A stretch of DNA of 64,000 nucleotides from Carnegiea gigantea (GCA_029747015.1 JAKOGI010000003.1:2952501-3016500), one strand, 5' to 3'. Positions 1 through 11,960 are shown, counted from the stretch's first letter. The notes: generated from the sequence alone by a model not told the origin. Made by a program: numbers and translations.

Positions 1-3000
1 GGGGGGGGGGAGTGTTCCACCTCACGAGGTGGAAGGATGTGGAGGGGGAGAAAGAGTTCCCCTGATGGTGGAAATCGACCGACATGTAAGTTCAGATTCT
101 CCATTCAACATATGCCTTTTTTGCTCGGACAAGGCAACCTATTGGGTTGAAGAATTTCTTCTAGAATACTGTTGCATTTTTGCCTTTCTAAATACTCCAA
201 ATGAGGAAAGATAACTTCTGTAGCAATTTTAGGTTCCTGGATTCCTTGGTCTTCTTTAAGGCATCAATTATCTCCTGACAGCCTCTGGGTGAGAACTGGA
301 TTGATAACCAATGATGCGTATCAGCCAATTCCCAAACCTTCTTAACTCTTTGGCAATTATGAAAAGGATGTTCCATAGATTCTATGTCACCCAGACAAAC
401 TGGGCATACTGGGTCAATATTCATTCCTCGTTTAAGGAGGTTACCTCTAACTGGGATTGCTTTATGGCATAGTTGCCACAATAAGATTTTAATTTTGGGC
501 ATGGTATCAATTTGCCATATCCATTTGAAGCTCCAATTAGTGGCTTCGTGAATGAAAGCATTATGTGCTATCCATGTTACAGATTTGGTGCTGAAATTAC
601 CCGAGCTGTCCAGTCCCCAGCAGAAGGAATCCTGTTTGCTATATGTCGGAATTGGAATTCCTTTGATTTTTTCGATAACAGAGTGATTGTTGAGTAGCAG
701 GTTAAGCTTGGCAACATCCCAACTTCGATTTGGCTGGATAAATTCAGAGACTTTGGCATGTGGCATATGGATTATATCTTCACGTAGGTTTAGTAAGTCG
801 ATTAGGTTCTTATTTCCTATCCAGTTATCATGCCAAAAGGAGATGGTCTCACCATTCCCTATTTTCCACATGAGACCTTGCTTTAAGAGATTCTGGCACT
901 TCAGAATGTTCTTCCAGGCTGGTGAGTCAGCAGCCTTTCTTTGGTATGCAAGGAATTCTTTTTCATGAAGGTACTCGGCCCTCATGGCTTGCGCCCAGAG
1001 GCTATTCTTTTTAGTAAGGATTTGTCAGGCTAGTTTACATTGAAATGCTTTTTTAACTGCGTCTGTTTTCCGTAGTCCTAATCCGCATTTATTTTTTGGT
1101 CGGCATATTCTTTCCCATGCAATGAGGGGTAACCCCTTTTCAGCCTGGGTGGTACACCAGAAGAAATCCCTGCTGATCTTATCTAGTTGTTGGCTAGTAG
1201 TGGTTCGGAGCTGGAAGCATTGCATTGTGTGTGCTGGTAATGATTCTAGTTGGAATTGAATTAGTACAGTCCGACCTGCTTTGGATAAGCAGTTTGCCTT
1301 CCATCCTTGTAGTTTACTAGTAGCATTCTGAATTATTTCCTTAAAAGTAGTTTTCGAGGGACGACCTTGGAATATAGGGCAATCTAAGTATTTCCCTAGT
1401 GAGTCTCTATGCGGTATATTGAAATGCCTGTAACTAGCTGTTTCTGTTGGCTGGAGGCATTGTTCGAGAAAGTTAGTATTGACTTATGGTAGTTAACGAG
1501 TTGCCCCGAAATGGCGCAGAAATTGTGTAATAATGTTTTTACTGTCACGCAGCTACCATTATTGGTTTTGCAAAATAATAGACCATCGTCGACAAAGAAC
1601 AAACCTGGTATAGTTTTGGACCTTGGGCATAGTTTGACTCCTATGCCTAATTTCTTTTTAGCTGATTCATTAGCTAACCAAAGACTCAAGGCTTCCATAC
1701 AAATTATGAAGATATATGGAAAAAGTGGGTCACCTTACCTGATTCCTCTTATCGGGGCGAATAATCCGTTGGGTTCGTCATTAATAATCACTGAATAGGA
1801 TACGAAGGAGATACATTCCTTTATCCAAGTGTTCCATATTGGATGGAAGCCTATTTCTTGAAAATATTTCAAGATAAAATCCCATTCCATCCTGTCGTAT
1901 GCTTTTTTCATGTCCAATTTTTTGGCCACCCAAGCCATTTTGCTTTTGAGTTCTTAAATTTGTGCATTATTTCATGGGATAATGAAATATTATCATGGAT
2001 AGATCTACCTGGAATGAAGGCACTTTGTAATGGGGAGACTATTTTATCGAGTAAGGGTCTTAACCGGTTGACTAGTATTTTGGCAATGATCTTATAAACC
2101 GTCGAACACAGGTTGATTGGTCTGAATTGATTCGTCTGGACTGGGTTTTCTATTTTGGGAATGAGTGCTATGAAAGTGTGATTAATTTCTTTTAAGAGTT
2201 TACCATTCGTAAAAAATTCTCAGATACAGTTGAACAAGTCTTTTTTAACAATATTCCAATAGTTCTTAAAAAAGCTTGCTCCAAAACCATCAGGTCCTGG
2301 CATTTTACCAGAATCTATGCTCCATAATGCTTGTTGAACTTCGTGCAAGTTAGGGAGTCTTATAAGTTCCCTATTTGTCTGATCAGAAACTATTTTTGGG
2401 AGGCCAATGTCAGGTAGGGAGCGTGGGCTAGCATGTTCAGATATGTATCTTCAAATAAAGTCAGCCGTAAATTTGTCTGCTATGGCCTGCTGTTTAACAA
2501 TCCGTATGCCACAATCATCGCGGAATTTAATAACAAGCTTCCTTTTCCATCTCGTATTTGCTCTTTGCTGGAAGAAGGTAGTATTTCTGTCTCCATTTAC
2601 TAGCCATTCCTTCCGGCGTAGTCGGCCCCAGTATTTTTGGTTAAATAACATCATTTTCTCCCTTTGCTTGAGTAGTCGTTGTAGCCATGAATTAAGGCGG
2701 AAGCTATCCGGCTTGTCTATCAGTTTGTTTTCAACATATTCAATTTTCGGCATGTTGGTAGTAATTTTGTCTTGATAATGTCCAAGCTAATTTTTAGACC
2801 ATCCTTTAACTGCTTGCTTTATATTCTTGAGGTTTCAAGTGAGTTTGAACATGTTAGTTCCTTGCACATTGGATTGCCAATTTTTTGTTACTATGGTGTC
2901 GACTTGTTGATATTTGCACCAGAAATTCTAGAATCGAAAGGGAAATGCTTTATGCTTAGACATTAATGATTTGGTCGAGATAATGATAGGTCTATGGTCG

Positions 3001-3669
3001 GAGCATGTGAAACTGCCATGTTCTTCTATGGCATCGGGATACATAGTTGCCCAGTACTTTTATGCTACAGCTCGATCAAGTCTTTCATATACCAAGTGTG
3101 TGTGTATTCTCTTTTTCCATGTGAAAATGTTACCTTTAATCGGAATGGATTCGGCATCAATCCCTATAAGGAACGTGTTGAGTCTTTGAAATTTGCTGTT
3201 GGGGGGGTTCTGTCCCCCCTTTTTTCTCATTAGGACTTGTAAGTTCATTAAAATCTCCCACGAGGCACCAGGGTACATCCACAACCTGATTGAAATGTAG
3301 GAGGTTTTCCCAGAACCGATCTTTGTCTCTTGCTTGTGCAGGCGCATATACACTGGAAATAATTGAATTACTGGCCCTTTCGGGGTCGTGTACTAGCATG
3401 TGGATTGCTCTAAGTTCTTTCAAAATGGGCGATGCGTGAATTTTACCATTATTCCATAAAAATGCAATACCCCTCGAATGGTTTGTTGGGCCTACATACT
3501 CAAAATGCTCAAACCCCATTTGTAGGAGAATTTTCAATATATTTATATCATTTACCATGGTTTCTAGTAAGAAAATCATGTCCGCTTTAAATATTTTGGA
3601 AAGGAATTGGCATTCCTGGACTACTTGTGGTTTTTTTGCACCTTATATGTTCCAACTAATGATTATCAT
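1..3669 (-). pseudogene. LINE ORF2 relic: APE endonuclease, reverse transcriptase, zf-RVT
   Basis: ORF2 makes the nickase and reverse transcriptase used for target-primed integration. The minus strand from 3669 reads an endonuclease N-terminus (MIIISWNI, then a TAA stop, then GA), DMIFLLET, GIAFLWNN and CLVGDFNEL. A frameshift in a G/C run near 3210-3225 moves the frame to NTFLIGIDA...YERLDRAVA. The reverse transcriptase has KMPGPDGFGASFFKNYW, SAFIPGRSIHDNI, KKAYDRMEWDF and FVDD in place of the usual F/YADD, so both catalytic aspartates remain. The tail has the zf-RVT pattern (WIWQIDTMPKIKILLWQL, CPVCLGDIESMEH) at 188-985. Sequence left of 188 looks like the linker before an RNase H domain, which would lie outside the window. 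Stops and frameshifts are numerous, so it is dead. Family usual length is about 1,200-1,400 aa. Confidence 0.88.
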
Positions 3670-5240
3670 GCTACATCTTGGAAACAGGGATCTTCTTGCC
3701 ACTTTCCTTTGTGGTTATACAAGTGTGAGTGCTGCGATAATATAAGGGGCTGTGAGGGCAAGACATACTTCGTCCATGGAAGAAGTTGGGCTTTAAACAC
3801 TCTTTCAGTTAGAAAATACGCTTTCAATGCATATTCCAAATTAGGCTGTAACTTTATCAGTGTTGTATAATATACAGCATCATGCCTTGTGATTGGGAGG
3901 GAGTTTCTTTTCATGCCATTTGGACTCTGCTGCGTACCAAGCTCCTGCTTGATAAATGTTACTATACAAGCTACAACGGTTTCTTTGAAACGAATACATA
4001 GTATACCTGGATTACGTATGCTAGTACAATGCACATTTTGCTTAAATATTCTGGGCCTGAAGGCATTCGAATTAATAGCCTTGGAAGGGTATAATCCTTT
4101 ACTCGCATAATTGGTATTCAGGTCGTTACTCGAAGGCCATGTATATGCTAGTACCCCAGCTTTTCTTTCGTTGTCTTGCTTACACGTTTCCTGGAAACAA
4201 AATAAACGTGGATTATTCACATAAGCCATGAAAATTACATAATGCATGCTTGAGCAACTCAGCCCGCAGTAGCATAATTGAAGACATTCTATGGTAGGTC
4301 TATATATCAGAGATATATTCAGCGGGGAAGTCTCAGTCATGGTGGTTGTCATCATTAACTTTTTTAATGGATGGGGGACTAAACCATTAGTACCAACACT
4401 CAGGCTACTCACCGATATTAGGGGCAACACTGAGGCTACCGTACTTAAGTAAATCCAGCGACCACCCATTTGGTAGCAAGGTTGGTGATATATGACACAT
4501 AATCTAGCCCACACTTGACATAGGAAAGGCAGCTGGCCATAATCGGAATTAACACATAACCCCCAAGGTCTGGAAAAGAACCAACATCCATCCATAACAA
4601 GGAGGTGAAGAAAAAAGGTTCCTTTGTGGAGTTCAGTGGAGCAGATGAAAAACCCAATTCCCAAACTCAGATTAAGGGGATCATTACAAACATATATAAT
4701 CCTAATCCATTCCTTAGAATTCATGTAGTGCTTATCATGAGTAACGTACAAATTGTCGAGAGTCCAATACAAAACATAACACCTTCTACAAAGCTGTAGA
4801 AAGGGTGGCCTTAAGTTACTAGCTAGAAGCCAATGTCTTAAGAGGGCATGACAAATTATCAAAATTTCAGATCGTGTGTTACACTCAAAACCTGACCTCC
4901 AAACACACAAATCAACCCAGCATGATATCATAGAACTCAGGGTACCTGAGTTACCATAAAAAGACCTAGGTATGTGACATTCACCACCATCATCTTTACA
5001 CCAAGACATACTACCAAATGTACTCAGGAAGGGGCCACAACAACCAGAAATAAGCTCATAAAGGCTACCTTGAACGCATATGACAGAAACAGGGTAGGTA
5101 ATTATAGGAAGTTCAATGTCGACTAAGATGCAAAATATATGCTTTGAAAAACAGTCTATGACTATAATTATCAACACAATATACTGGTTCCTTCTTGATT
5201 CGTGTTCCCAGCTCCATAATAGACAACTTGGTGTCACCAT
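3666..5240 (-). CDS. 524-codon open frame overlapping the LINE ORF2 start; possible ORF1 part
   Basis: This minus-strand frame is open for 524 codons. It begins at a GTG and I see no convincing ATG start. Its TGA stop shares the ATGA with the ORF2 start at 3669, a four-base overlap of the kind seen between adjacent LINE ORFs. I do not recognise the protein. The first half is rich in Cys and Trp and looks little like a real protein; the second half (from about residue 340) is more ordinary. No DUF4283 domain or CCHC zinc knuckle typical of plant L1 ORF1 is visible. It is odd that this frame is uninterrupted while the adjacent ORF2 is full of stops. It could be ORF1, or a chance open frame over another real frame. 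Confidence 0.3.
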   Translation of the reverse strand: MVTPSCLLWSWEHESRRNQYIVLIIIVIDCFSKHIFCILVDIELPIITYPVSVICVQGSLYELISGCCGPFLSTFGSMSWCKDDGGECHIPRSFYGNSGTLSSMISCWVDLCVWRSGFECNTRSEILIICHALLRHWLLASNLRPPFLQLCRRCYVLYWTLDNLYVTHDKHYMNSKEWIRIIYVCNDPLNLSLGIGFFICSTELHKGTFFLHLLVMDGCWFFSRPWGLCVNSDYGQLPFLCQVWARLCVIYHQPCYQMGGRWIYLSTVASVLPLISVSSLSVGTNGLVPHPLKKLMMTTTMTETSPLNISLIYRPTIECLQLCYCGLSCSSMHYVIFMAYVNNPRLFCFQETCKQDNERKAGVLAYTWPSSNDLNTNYASKGLYPSKAINSNAFRPRIFKQNVHCTSIRNPGILCIRFKETVVACIVTFIKQELGTQQSPNGMKRNSLPITRHDAVYYTTLIKLQPNLEYALKAYFLTERVFKAQLLPWTKYVLPSQPLILSQHSHLYNHKGKWQEDPCFQDVA

Positions 5241-5799
5241 TCCTCAAGTAAGCAAGTATGTGCTTTAGCAAGCTAGGATAAAAGAGGGGATGGTGAATAG
5301 AGGAAGAGAGGAAGAGTTGACTTATCTGATTGTCGTGGTGCCTTATAGCGCCTTTATCTGCAGCAGATTGAAGTTCTACTTTCTGATACTCGCTGGGGAT
5401 TGACTCTATAAGGACGGTATTCGACACAAGCACCCTCGCACACCAAACGCTTCCAAATTTGTAGATCATCGCGATGATAACTGGTTGAGTGATAGCGTGA
5501 GCAGGTAGCTGATCATGCTTTACCACCATTTTCAGCTTCACAAGGTGAGGTCGTGAAGCACTAATTGCGAAGCACTGAGAACCTTTGGAATCAACAAACA
5601 CCAAAGATGAGCCGTATTCGAATCACACACACAATGGACTCAGATCTGAGAGTTCCAAAAGTAGATGAGATGAACAAGACGGAGATTGAAAAAGGAACGA
5701 GAAATTGGACGAGTTTGACGGGTTGATTTCACCCATAACAGGGGCAGAAGGAGGAAGCAATGGATCTGGTGGCTTTTTTTTGCGCTTTCTCATGTTCAT
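5113..5799 (-). pseudogene. 5'-most LINE open frame with one internal stop; function unknown
   Basis: From the ATG at 5799 the minus strand reads a short basic start (MNMRKRKKKPPDPLLPPSAP), a serine-rich stretch, one TGA at 5623-5625, then about 163 further open codons to 5113. The part after the stop (for example FVDSKGSQCFAISASRP) looks like genuine protein and the frame is the same on both sides of the stop. It is probably the N-terminal part of LINE ORF1, followed by a frame change into the next open frame. I do not recognise a domain. A pyrimidine-rich leader (TTCTCTCT type) precedes it at 5835-5860. Confidence 0.35.
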
Positions 5800-5871
5800 G
5801 GTTTGAGGGGAAGGTTCAATTGACCCAGAGAACAAATGTTCTCTCTAATTTTCTCTCTCTACCTTTCCACA

Positions 5872-5902
5872 TATGTATATATATATATATATAATATATA
5901 CA

Positions 5903-5935
<33 letters not shown>

Positions 5936-5964
5936 TACACACATATATATATATATATATATAT
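5872..5964. repeat. Compound (AT)n(AC)n(AT)n microsatellite, left half
   Basis: Runs of AT, then AC, then AT lead directly to the copia LTR at 5965. The matching right half (AT then GT) follows the 3' LTR at 13278. Rejoined across the element the tract would be close to self-complementary, so the element appears to have landed in a palindromic microsatellite. Confidence 0.95.
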
Positions 5965-6261
5965 TGTTGGTCGGGCCTAATAGGTTTAGGCCCAATGGCC
6001 ACTTATGTTGTCTAGGGCAACAACCCTAGCCACACCCCAAACTATATAAGGGGTGCTTAGGGGGTCAGCAAAGGACACACTATTGTTACATCTCTCGTAT
6101 TCTCCTATTTCTCTATCACGGCTGAACTATCATCCGTCGGGTTCTTGGGTTTAGGACGTGATTATTAAGGCGACTCTGGTAGTCGTCTGGTTTTCTTTAT
6201 TATCGTGGATTATTACCGACAGTACGCTTCCGCATCCAGGTTAGTCCTAATTCTTCCTACA
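5965..6261 (+). repeat. 5' LTR of copia element
   Basis: 297 bp, TG...CA ends. A TATA box (CTATATAAGG) at 6042-6051 marks the likely retroelement promoter; transcription would start shortly downstream, near the GGTGCTTAGGGG stretch. Confidence 0.95.
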
Positions 6262-6262
6262 G

Positions 6263-6274
6263 TGGTATCAGAGA
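6263..6274 (+). other. Primer-binding site, tRNA-iMet type
   Basis: TGGTATCAGAGA begins one base after the 5' LTR and matches the 3' end of initiator methionine tRNA over 11 bases, as in most plant copia elements. Minus-strand DNA synthesis would begin here. Confidence 0.9.
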
Positions 6275-6829
6275 CAAAACTGTTTGGAATAGTCCCAATT
6301 GAAATATTATTCAATAAAAAGCATGCTTCTTTGTTCGATTGCTTAAATTATGCAACCCAGATATTATGCTAGCATGCTTATATCATTACTATGGCCAAAA
6401 GATGAATTTTTGTGTATGTACATATAATCGGATTTGTTAAAGCATGCTCCTTTATATGATTAATTGCCTAATTTCTGTAATTATGCAAGTTAATAGCATG
6501 CCTATGTGTCTGCTACCCACAATTAAGAATTCAGATGCATGAATGTCCTGCCTTTATGCCCCGAACCCAATTTTTGATTACATGTCCATCATAAATTGCT
6601 TAAGATTATGCATCTGGAATATTGGACAGAAATTCATGCTTCTGTGATTTTGATAACTAAAATAGTTTTTTTTTTTTTTTAAGCATGTTCCTGTAAATTC
6701 AGTGTCAAGAATTGGCTAAAGGTTAATTATTTGGCCATGAACATGATTCTGCCTAAACTAATGGCAATTAGTTGACTATTCTGTGTCCAAAATCATGATT
6801 CTAGATGCAATTAGCAGGCGGTTGTTTGG
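6275..6829 (+). other. Retroelement leader, AT-rich, no gene seen
   Basis: No coding potential is apparent between the primer-binding site and the GC-rich island. The sequence repeatedly contains GCATGCTT/GCATGC-like words (for example near 6320, 6370, 6440, 6497), which may be remnants of a short repeat. Confidence 0.5.
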
Positions 6830-7600
6830 TGAGACCCGAAACCCTAACCACCCCTCTACCCCGAAAACCCTAACCCTAGAAAGGTGGCACTATTGACCTT
6901 GGTGGTCTACCAGCCAGTCACCATCGATCCCTTTGAGGCGGCGGTGGCGGCGAACTCCGCCAGGACTCGATAGCCATCGCTGACCGCCACCGAATTACCC
7001 AACCAAAAAAAAAAAGGAAAGGGGCAGGGGGCAGGGTAGAAGAAAGGAAACGATACCCATCAGGCAAACACCGTGGAGGGGTGGCGCGTGACCGTCACGC
7101 GCTGCCGACGAAGGTCGTTTCACGATCTTCTTCCTCCCAGAGCCCCTCCTCATCACCGATATACGCAACCTTGAGAAAAAGGAGCCGAAAAACACCGATT
7201 CAAAAGGCGCGTGAGACCACGCGCCACCGCCTAAGTGGCGCGTTTGGCGCGTGAGCGTCTTCCTCATGCTCGGATTAGGCCGATCTACAGCGCAGTAACC
7301 TTAGTTCTCGCCGGTTTAGCGTAGATCGAGGCTCAACGGGGACGGTGGTGGCTTGATACATCATCTGGGTATTTTTTTTAAATTTTGGAACAATTGACAA
7401 CGGCGGTGGTGGCTGCCATGGTCATGACGGCCAGCACAGAAGCTTCGTGCTCCCTGTCATGGCGTCGAGAGCATCCCAGAAACAAAGAAACAGAGAGGGG
7501 TAGCGAAATGGAGAACAGGCAAAGGAACACCGAGAAAGAGAGAGAGAGAGGGACTCGGTTTAAGGGGCTTTGGAGGGGGGTGGAGCTGTAACGCCCCACC
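6830..7600. other. GC-rich island with inverted repeats inside the copia leader
   Basis: Base composition switches abruptly from AT-rich to GC-rich. It includes perfect inverted repeats GGCGCGTGACCGTCACGCGC-like at 7083-7102 and 7206-7225 (GGCGCGTG, AGAC, CACGCGCC), plus two further GGCGCGT words at 7236-7255. Short open frames occur on both strands but none resembles a known protein. It ends in a GA-rich stretch (7535-7550) and an A run at 7616. It may be captured host DNA or a structured leader. I assign no gene. Confidence 0.6.
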
Positions 7601-7879
7601 TAATAATAACAATACAAAAAAAAAAAAAAACCGGCCCTTGTGGGCTCTCTCTCTCAGACACTTGAGGCCCATTTTATTGTTTTGGACTGATTTGCTTTTG
7701 GGCACCTTTATTTTTGCCCAAATTATCTGACCCAAAGGACATTAAAAGAAAAATATTTCGGGCCGAACAGATGAGGTTCTATTCTTTGGGTTATTGAATT
7801 AGTATAAACTTAGTATGTATGATGTAAATTTATTTTACTCGAGTTCAATAAATATCTGTGTGATATGAAGATCCCACTT

Positions 7880-8650
7880 GGTCGACAAATGAATATGTTT
7901 CATAAGTTATATTATATAAATACGTTTTATATAATATCTTGTTACATAAATGTGTTTCATGATTCAATATTTTTATACAAAATATGAGCAATTATGAATC
8001 AATTCATTGTTCGGTCACTCTTATAGTTATCTCATGTTATTATTTGGGTATGTAAGGTATTTGATCTATTTATGGATTTGTTTCATAAATTTTAAGTTTG
8101 CAATATTATATGAATACGTTTTATATAATTTGCAAGTCTTACTATGAATTCGTTTCATCCAAACTTTAATGTTATATGGATCTGTTCTATATATAATTAA
8201 TTGCGATTAGTATTTGGATATATTTCGTGTTACAAATTATGTTGCGTTCGATTGCATGGATATGTTTCGTGTGAATCACCAATTTGTAGCATTATATAAA
8301 TGTGTTTTATATATATACGAATTACATGAGTTGTAGTAAATTTGCTAATTGTTTTAGCATTTTTTATCCTTGCCCAAATTAATAAATGTGGATTCGTTTC
8401 ATATTACCTGCTAATTATGCAATTTAGCGGTATTTTATGAATTGGTTTCATGAAATTCAAATTCGTAATATTATAAATGTGTTTTATAATTTGCGAATAA
8501 CATTTGAATAAGTTTCATTTTTATAAATGTGTTTTATATAATGCTATTTGGGCATTTTATGAAATTCTTTTGTAACGTATTATTATTCAAACATGTTTCG
8601 CGTTATAGATTCATTTTATTTTATAAATGTGTTTTATATAATAATTTGGA
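7880..8650 (+). repeat. Dispersed array of about 17 ATRTGTTTYATAT-like motifs
   Basis: A word close to GAATACGTTTTATATAAT recurs every 20-90 bp, for example near 7890, 7919, 7948, 8074, 8110, 8144, 8215, 8258, 8298, 8389, 8436, 8474, 8505, 8524, 8592 and 8622. Variants keep the core GTTTYAT or GTTTYGT. Spacing is irregular, so it is not a simple tandem repeat. It lies between the leader and gag of the copia element. Confidence 0.75.
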
Positions 8651-9100
8651 TTTTATGTTTGGTATGTTATTGATAGAGTTCTAAACGACATATTAGTAGT
8701 TACAAATAATGAGATAACTTCATGTAAATTTGGTTTACATTAAGTTGGATATCTTTGTGATATATCTGAAATGTTAATTTGTTTAACCATAATGTTCTTC
8801 ATAAATTTTGTTTTATGAAAAATTGTGATAAATAAGTTATAAAAACTTTTAGTCCATGCTTGTATGAGATGATTATGAGTTTAGCGAAATTTTCGATCAT
8901 ACGATATGGATAATGGAGTTTTTGATAATTTATTTATTTGAAAATATGCCTAATGTCCACATTACAGAATATATACCTTTAGATATGGCAATTAAAATAA
9001 GGTTGGTAATTTGTTTACCAATAAAAGAACTTGATAGTGCTGACTATGATACATAATGTCAGAAGATTCAGTTTCTTCTGAATGAACGTGAAATGTTAGG
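8651..9100 (+). other. Retroelement internal region without recognisable gene
   Basis: AT-rich sequence between the motif array and the first gag-like sequence. I see no intact or recognisable broken reading frame here; it probably contains unrecognisable gag. Confidence 0.4.
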
Positions 9101-11960
9101 ATACTCACTAGTTTTTACGTCTCATAGGATGGCAAAGACGGTACTGCTAGTGAACAGTACCTAGAAAACTTGAAAGCATACCAAAAGTGGTTCGAGAATA
9201 GATTGATCAAGATGTTATACTTTGTCGTATTGCATCAATGTCGATCTAGTGGGGAAATTAAAAGTCATCCCACTGTTGAGTACGCGTGAGATTAACTTAG
9301 CATCAGGTTCGTCCGGATCCATTCCCTCAAAAGGTTCTGGACCTAAGATTGGTATTGCGAAAGGGGAAAAGCCTGAGGAAATAAAGAGAAGCATATAGCA
9401 CGTGTGAGTGTTATGATTGTGGAAATTGGGAATCTTATACTTAGGATTGTCCTAAGTCGATTAAGGTACCTCCTTCCACAGCCACTCCTAGATAATGTGT
9501 GCGCTCCCAAGCATTTGTTGCTAACTGGGATCCTTAGTGGGTCGCAGATACGGGAGCAACCAAGCGCATAGTTCAGGAACGAGTTAATCCTTGTGAACTT
9601 TCACCATAACACAGTGGGTTCACAAATTATCATTTTGGGTAACGACAATGGAAAAGATGTCCTTGAATTAAGGACAAATCATTCGAGACTCCTTGAAGGG
9701 ACTACATTGTCTCTTCCCGATGCTCTTTATGCACTTGGGGTGCGATGTTTCCTCGTGTCTTCTGTTCCTAAGATTAGTTTTCTTTAATTTTCGTCTAGAT
9801 GTCTTGGACATCAATGCCATCGTGATCTATTTGGCCATGTCACATTGAAAGGTGTTTTCAATGGACGAAATAGAACATCTTCCATCCTTGTCTCATTTTA
9901 AATCTGTTTTAGACGTGCTCGTTTTGACCATAAGGGTCAAGATAGAGTTAACTAGCTAAAGATGGCCTTTTAAGACCAACTCACTAGGCTTAAGGTGCAA
10001 AATGTGAGTTATGCCGAGCTAGTAAAGCAATAGAAAATCTTTTTTGTAAGATTTCGAGTCCATCAAATCCCTTAGCATTCGTTCACTTTAGACATCTGCG
10101 GGTCCATGAATATGAAAGCATATCATGTAGCTACAAATATTCATGATATAGGTATATGTACCTACTATCCCATCGTTATTAAGTACTCGATGTGTTCATA
10201 TACTTTATAGCGGTAGTAGGACTCAATTGGTACGAAATATTAAAACTCTTCGAACCAATTGAGATCATGAATATTTTCTTCGTGAAACAACATCCCGCAA
10301 TGTTGATTTTCTCAAGGATGAGTTTCTTAGCATTTGGTGCAATTGAAAAGGGCCTAAATTTGTATACTTTACAATAAGACCTTCAACAACCTCTCGGTGA
10401 GGGGGAGGATTTGAGTTCTCACTAAGTCACCGAGGATGGTACACACTCCTTACTTGGTAAGAATGGTGAAGGTTTGTCTGTCAAGGAGAATAAGATTCAC
10501 CCTCAATCTCCAATTGTTGATGAGAGTTATTCCTGAACATATAGTTAGTCCTCATGTTCAAGATCCCACCTCCAATAGATAGTGGGAGTAATCTTCTCTT
10601 CATAATTAGGGTTCCATACCTCTTAGAGAAAGGGGAAGAAACTCCTGGTCCCATACCTCTTAGAGAAAGGAGGAGGGATTTCTCACCTAGGCAGACAAAT
10701 CATGAAGGTCCCAGGATCCCAAGCATGAAAGAATTCCTCGATGATTTTTTAAATCGAAATATTCTTATAGACTCCATCGGGATATTAGGGATCTACCTCT
10801 TATCAAGAGGCGGTTGGCTTACTAAATCACAAAAAGTGACTGGATGTCATAAGGGATGAGATGGACTCACTGACATGGTTTGAGAACTCGTTGAAAATCC
10901 ACTCCGATGTAAGTCTTCAAGATAAAACATCGTATGGATAGTTCAATTGATAAGTTCAGGCCCGGATACTCCTATCTCTGGTTTCCCATTCGGACTTTGA
11001 GTTTGAAATGGAGTAAAGATTGTTTTTCTCAATTGTGATCTTGAGAAAGAGATTTATATGGACTAACCCATTGATTTTGTATCAAAGGGATAAGAGGACA
11101 ATGTGTGTCGTCGTAAAAGGTTCATATGTGATCTTAAGCAATCTTCTAATTTTTGGTACTCTAGATTCCATAAAGCCATTTTGGCTTTTCTATGGTCTCA
11201 GAATACCATTGTGTATGTCGGAAGATCAACAAGGGGATTACGTTCCTCACGTTGATGACATACCGATGACTAGGAACAACTTGGAGATGATTAAAGCTAC
11301 TAAAAGGTAGTTATCCCATGTTTTTGAGACGAAGGACACGGGTGAATCCAGGTATGTCATGGGAGTGGAAATAAATCCAAAGTCGTCCCAAGAAGTATGC
11401 ATCAAAATGTCTTGAAATGATTTTGGGTTTATAATCCCTAGCCCGTGGATACTCCAGTTGAGAAGGGTCCAACCTTAAGTCTTGCTTAATGTTCTAAAAC
11501 AGATGACAAAATAGAGATACTGAACAAAAGTCCCTAACCTTAGTATCATAGTAAGCTTATTGTAAGCCATGTTATGTACATGACCCGACATTACTTTGCG
11601 GTTAGTTTGATAAGTCGTTATCAAAGTAATCCAAAACTTGCTGGTTGGCAAGTCGTCAAGAGAATCAAGCGCTACTTTCGTGGTATTGATAACTCTGTCT
11701 TTTGCTATCAAGGAGGAGGCTTCGAGTTGAGAGAATACTTAAATATTGATTGGGGTAGTGACTTGGATGAGTCTAAGTCAACCTCAGGACGTGCCTTTAA
11801 CCTGAGTGAGAGAGCCATGTCATGGTGTGCAAAGAAGCAAAGCTGCACAACAATGTTAGCTATGGAAGTAGATTGTGTGTCTTGTACCATAGAGACAAAA
11901 AGCATTGCCATTAGGTATATATACACTAACAAGGTGATATGTTCCCTTAACTAAAGCCAT
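9100..11960 (+). pseudogene. Copia gag-pol relic (zinc knuckle, protease, integrase, RT, RNase H)
   Basis: Only fragments are readable, in three frames. Near 9405-9450 a zinc-knuckle-like CYDCGNWES...DCPK appears. Protease follows at about 9536-9570 with WVADTGATKRI, keeping the DTGA active site. A GAG-pre-integrase piece reads AKDGLLRP near 9956, and LDICGSMNMKA near 10090 holds the first integrase aspartate. Reverse transcriptase is seen at 11230-11400 (YVPHVDDIPMTRNNLEMIKA, HVDD replacing YVDD; ETKDTGESRYVMGVEI). RNase H follows at 11595-11900 (VSRYQSNPKLAGWQVVKRI, WGSDLDESKSTSGRAF, SWCAKKQSC). Much of the integrase and early reverse transcriptase cannot be read. The gene is dead. Confidence 0.82.

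Larger units (their letters stand above)
1..5860 (-). mobile_element. L1-type LINE retrotransposon, truncated by the left window edge
   Basis: A non-LTR retrotransposon lies on the minus strand, so its 5' end is near 5860 and its 3' end is off the left edge. The minus strand shows, in order, two open stretches (5835-5113 and 5240-3666), then ORF2 with an APE endonuclease, a reverse transcriptase and a zf-RVT region. A polypyrimidine-rich stretch and an AT/AC microsatellite follow its 5' end. No poly(A) tail or target duplication can be seen because the 3' end is missing. The 5' boundary near 5860 is inferred from where coding-like sequence stops and the microsatellite begins. The endonuclease and reverse transcriptase assignment is firm; the ORF1 part is not. 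Confidence 0.85.

Noticed and set aside
6845..6890. CCCTAACC-like words suggesting interstitial telomere repeat
   Set aside because: Only a few non-tandem copies (AACCCTAACC, AACCCTAACCCTAG); no array.
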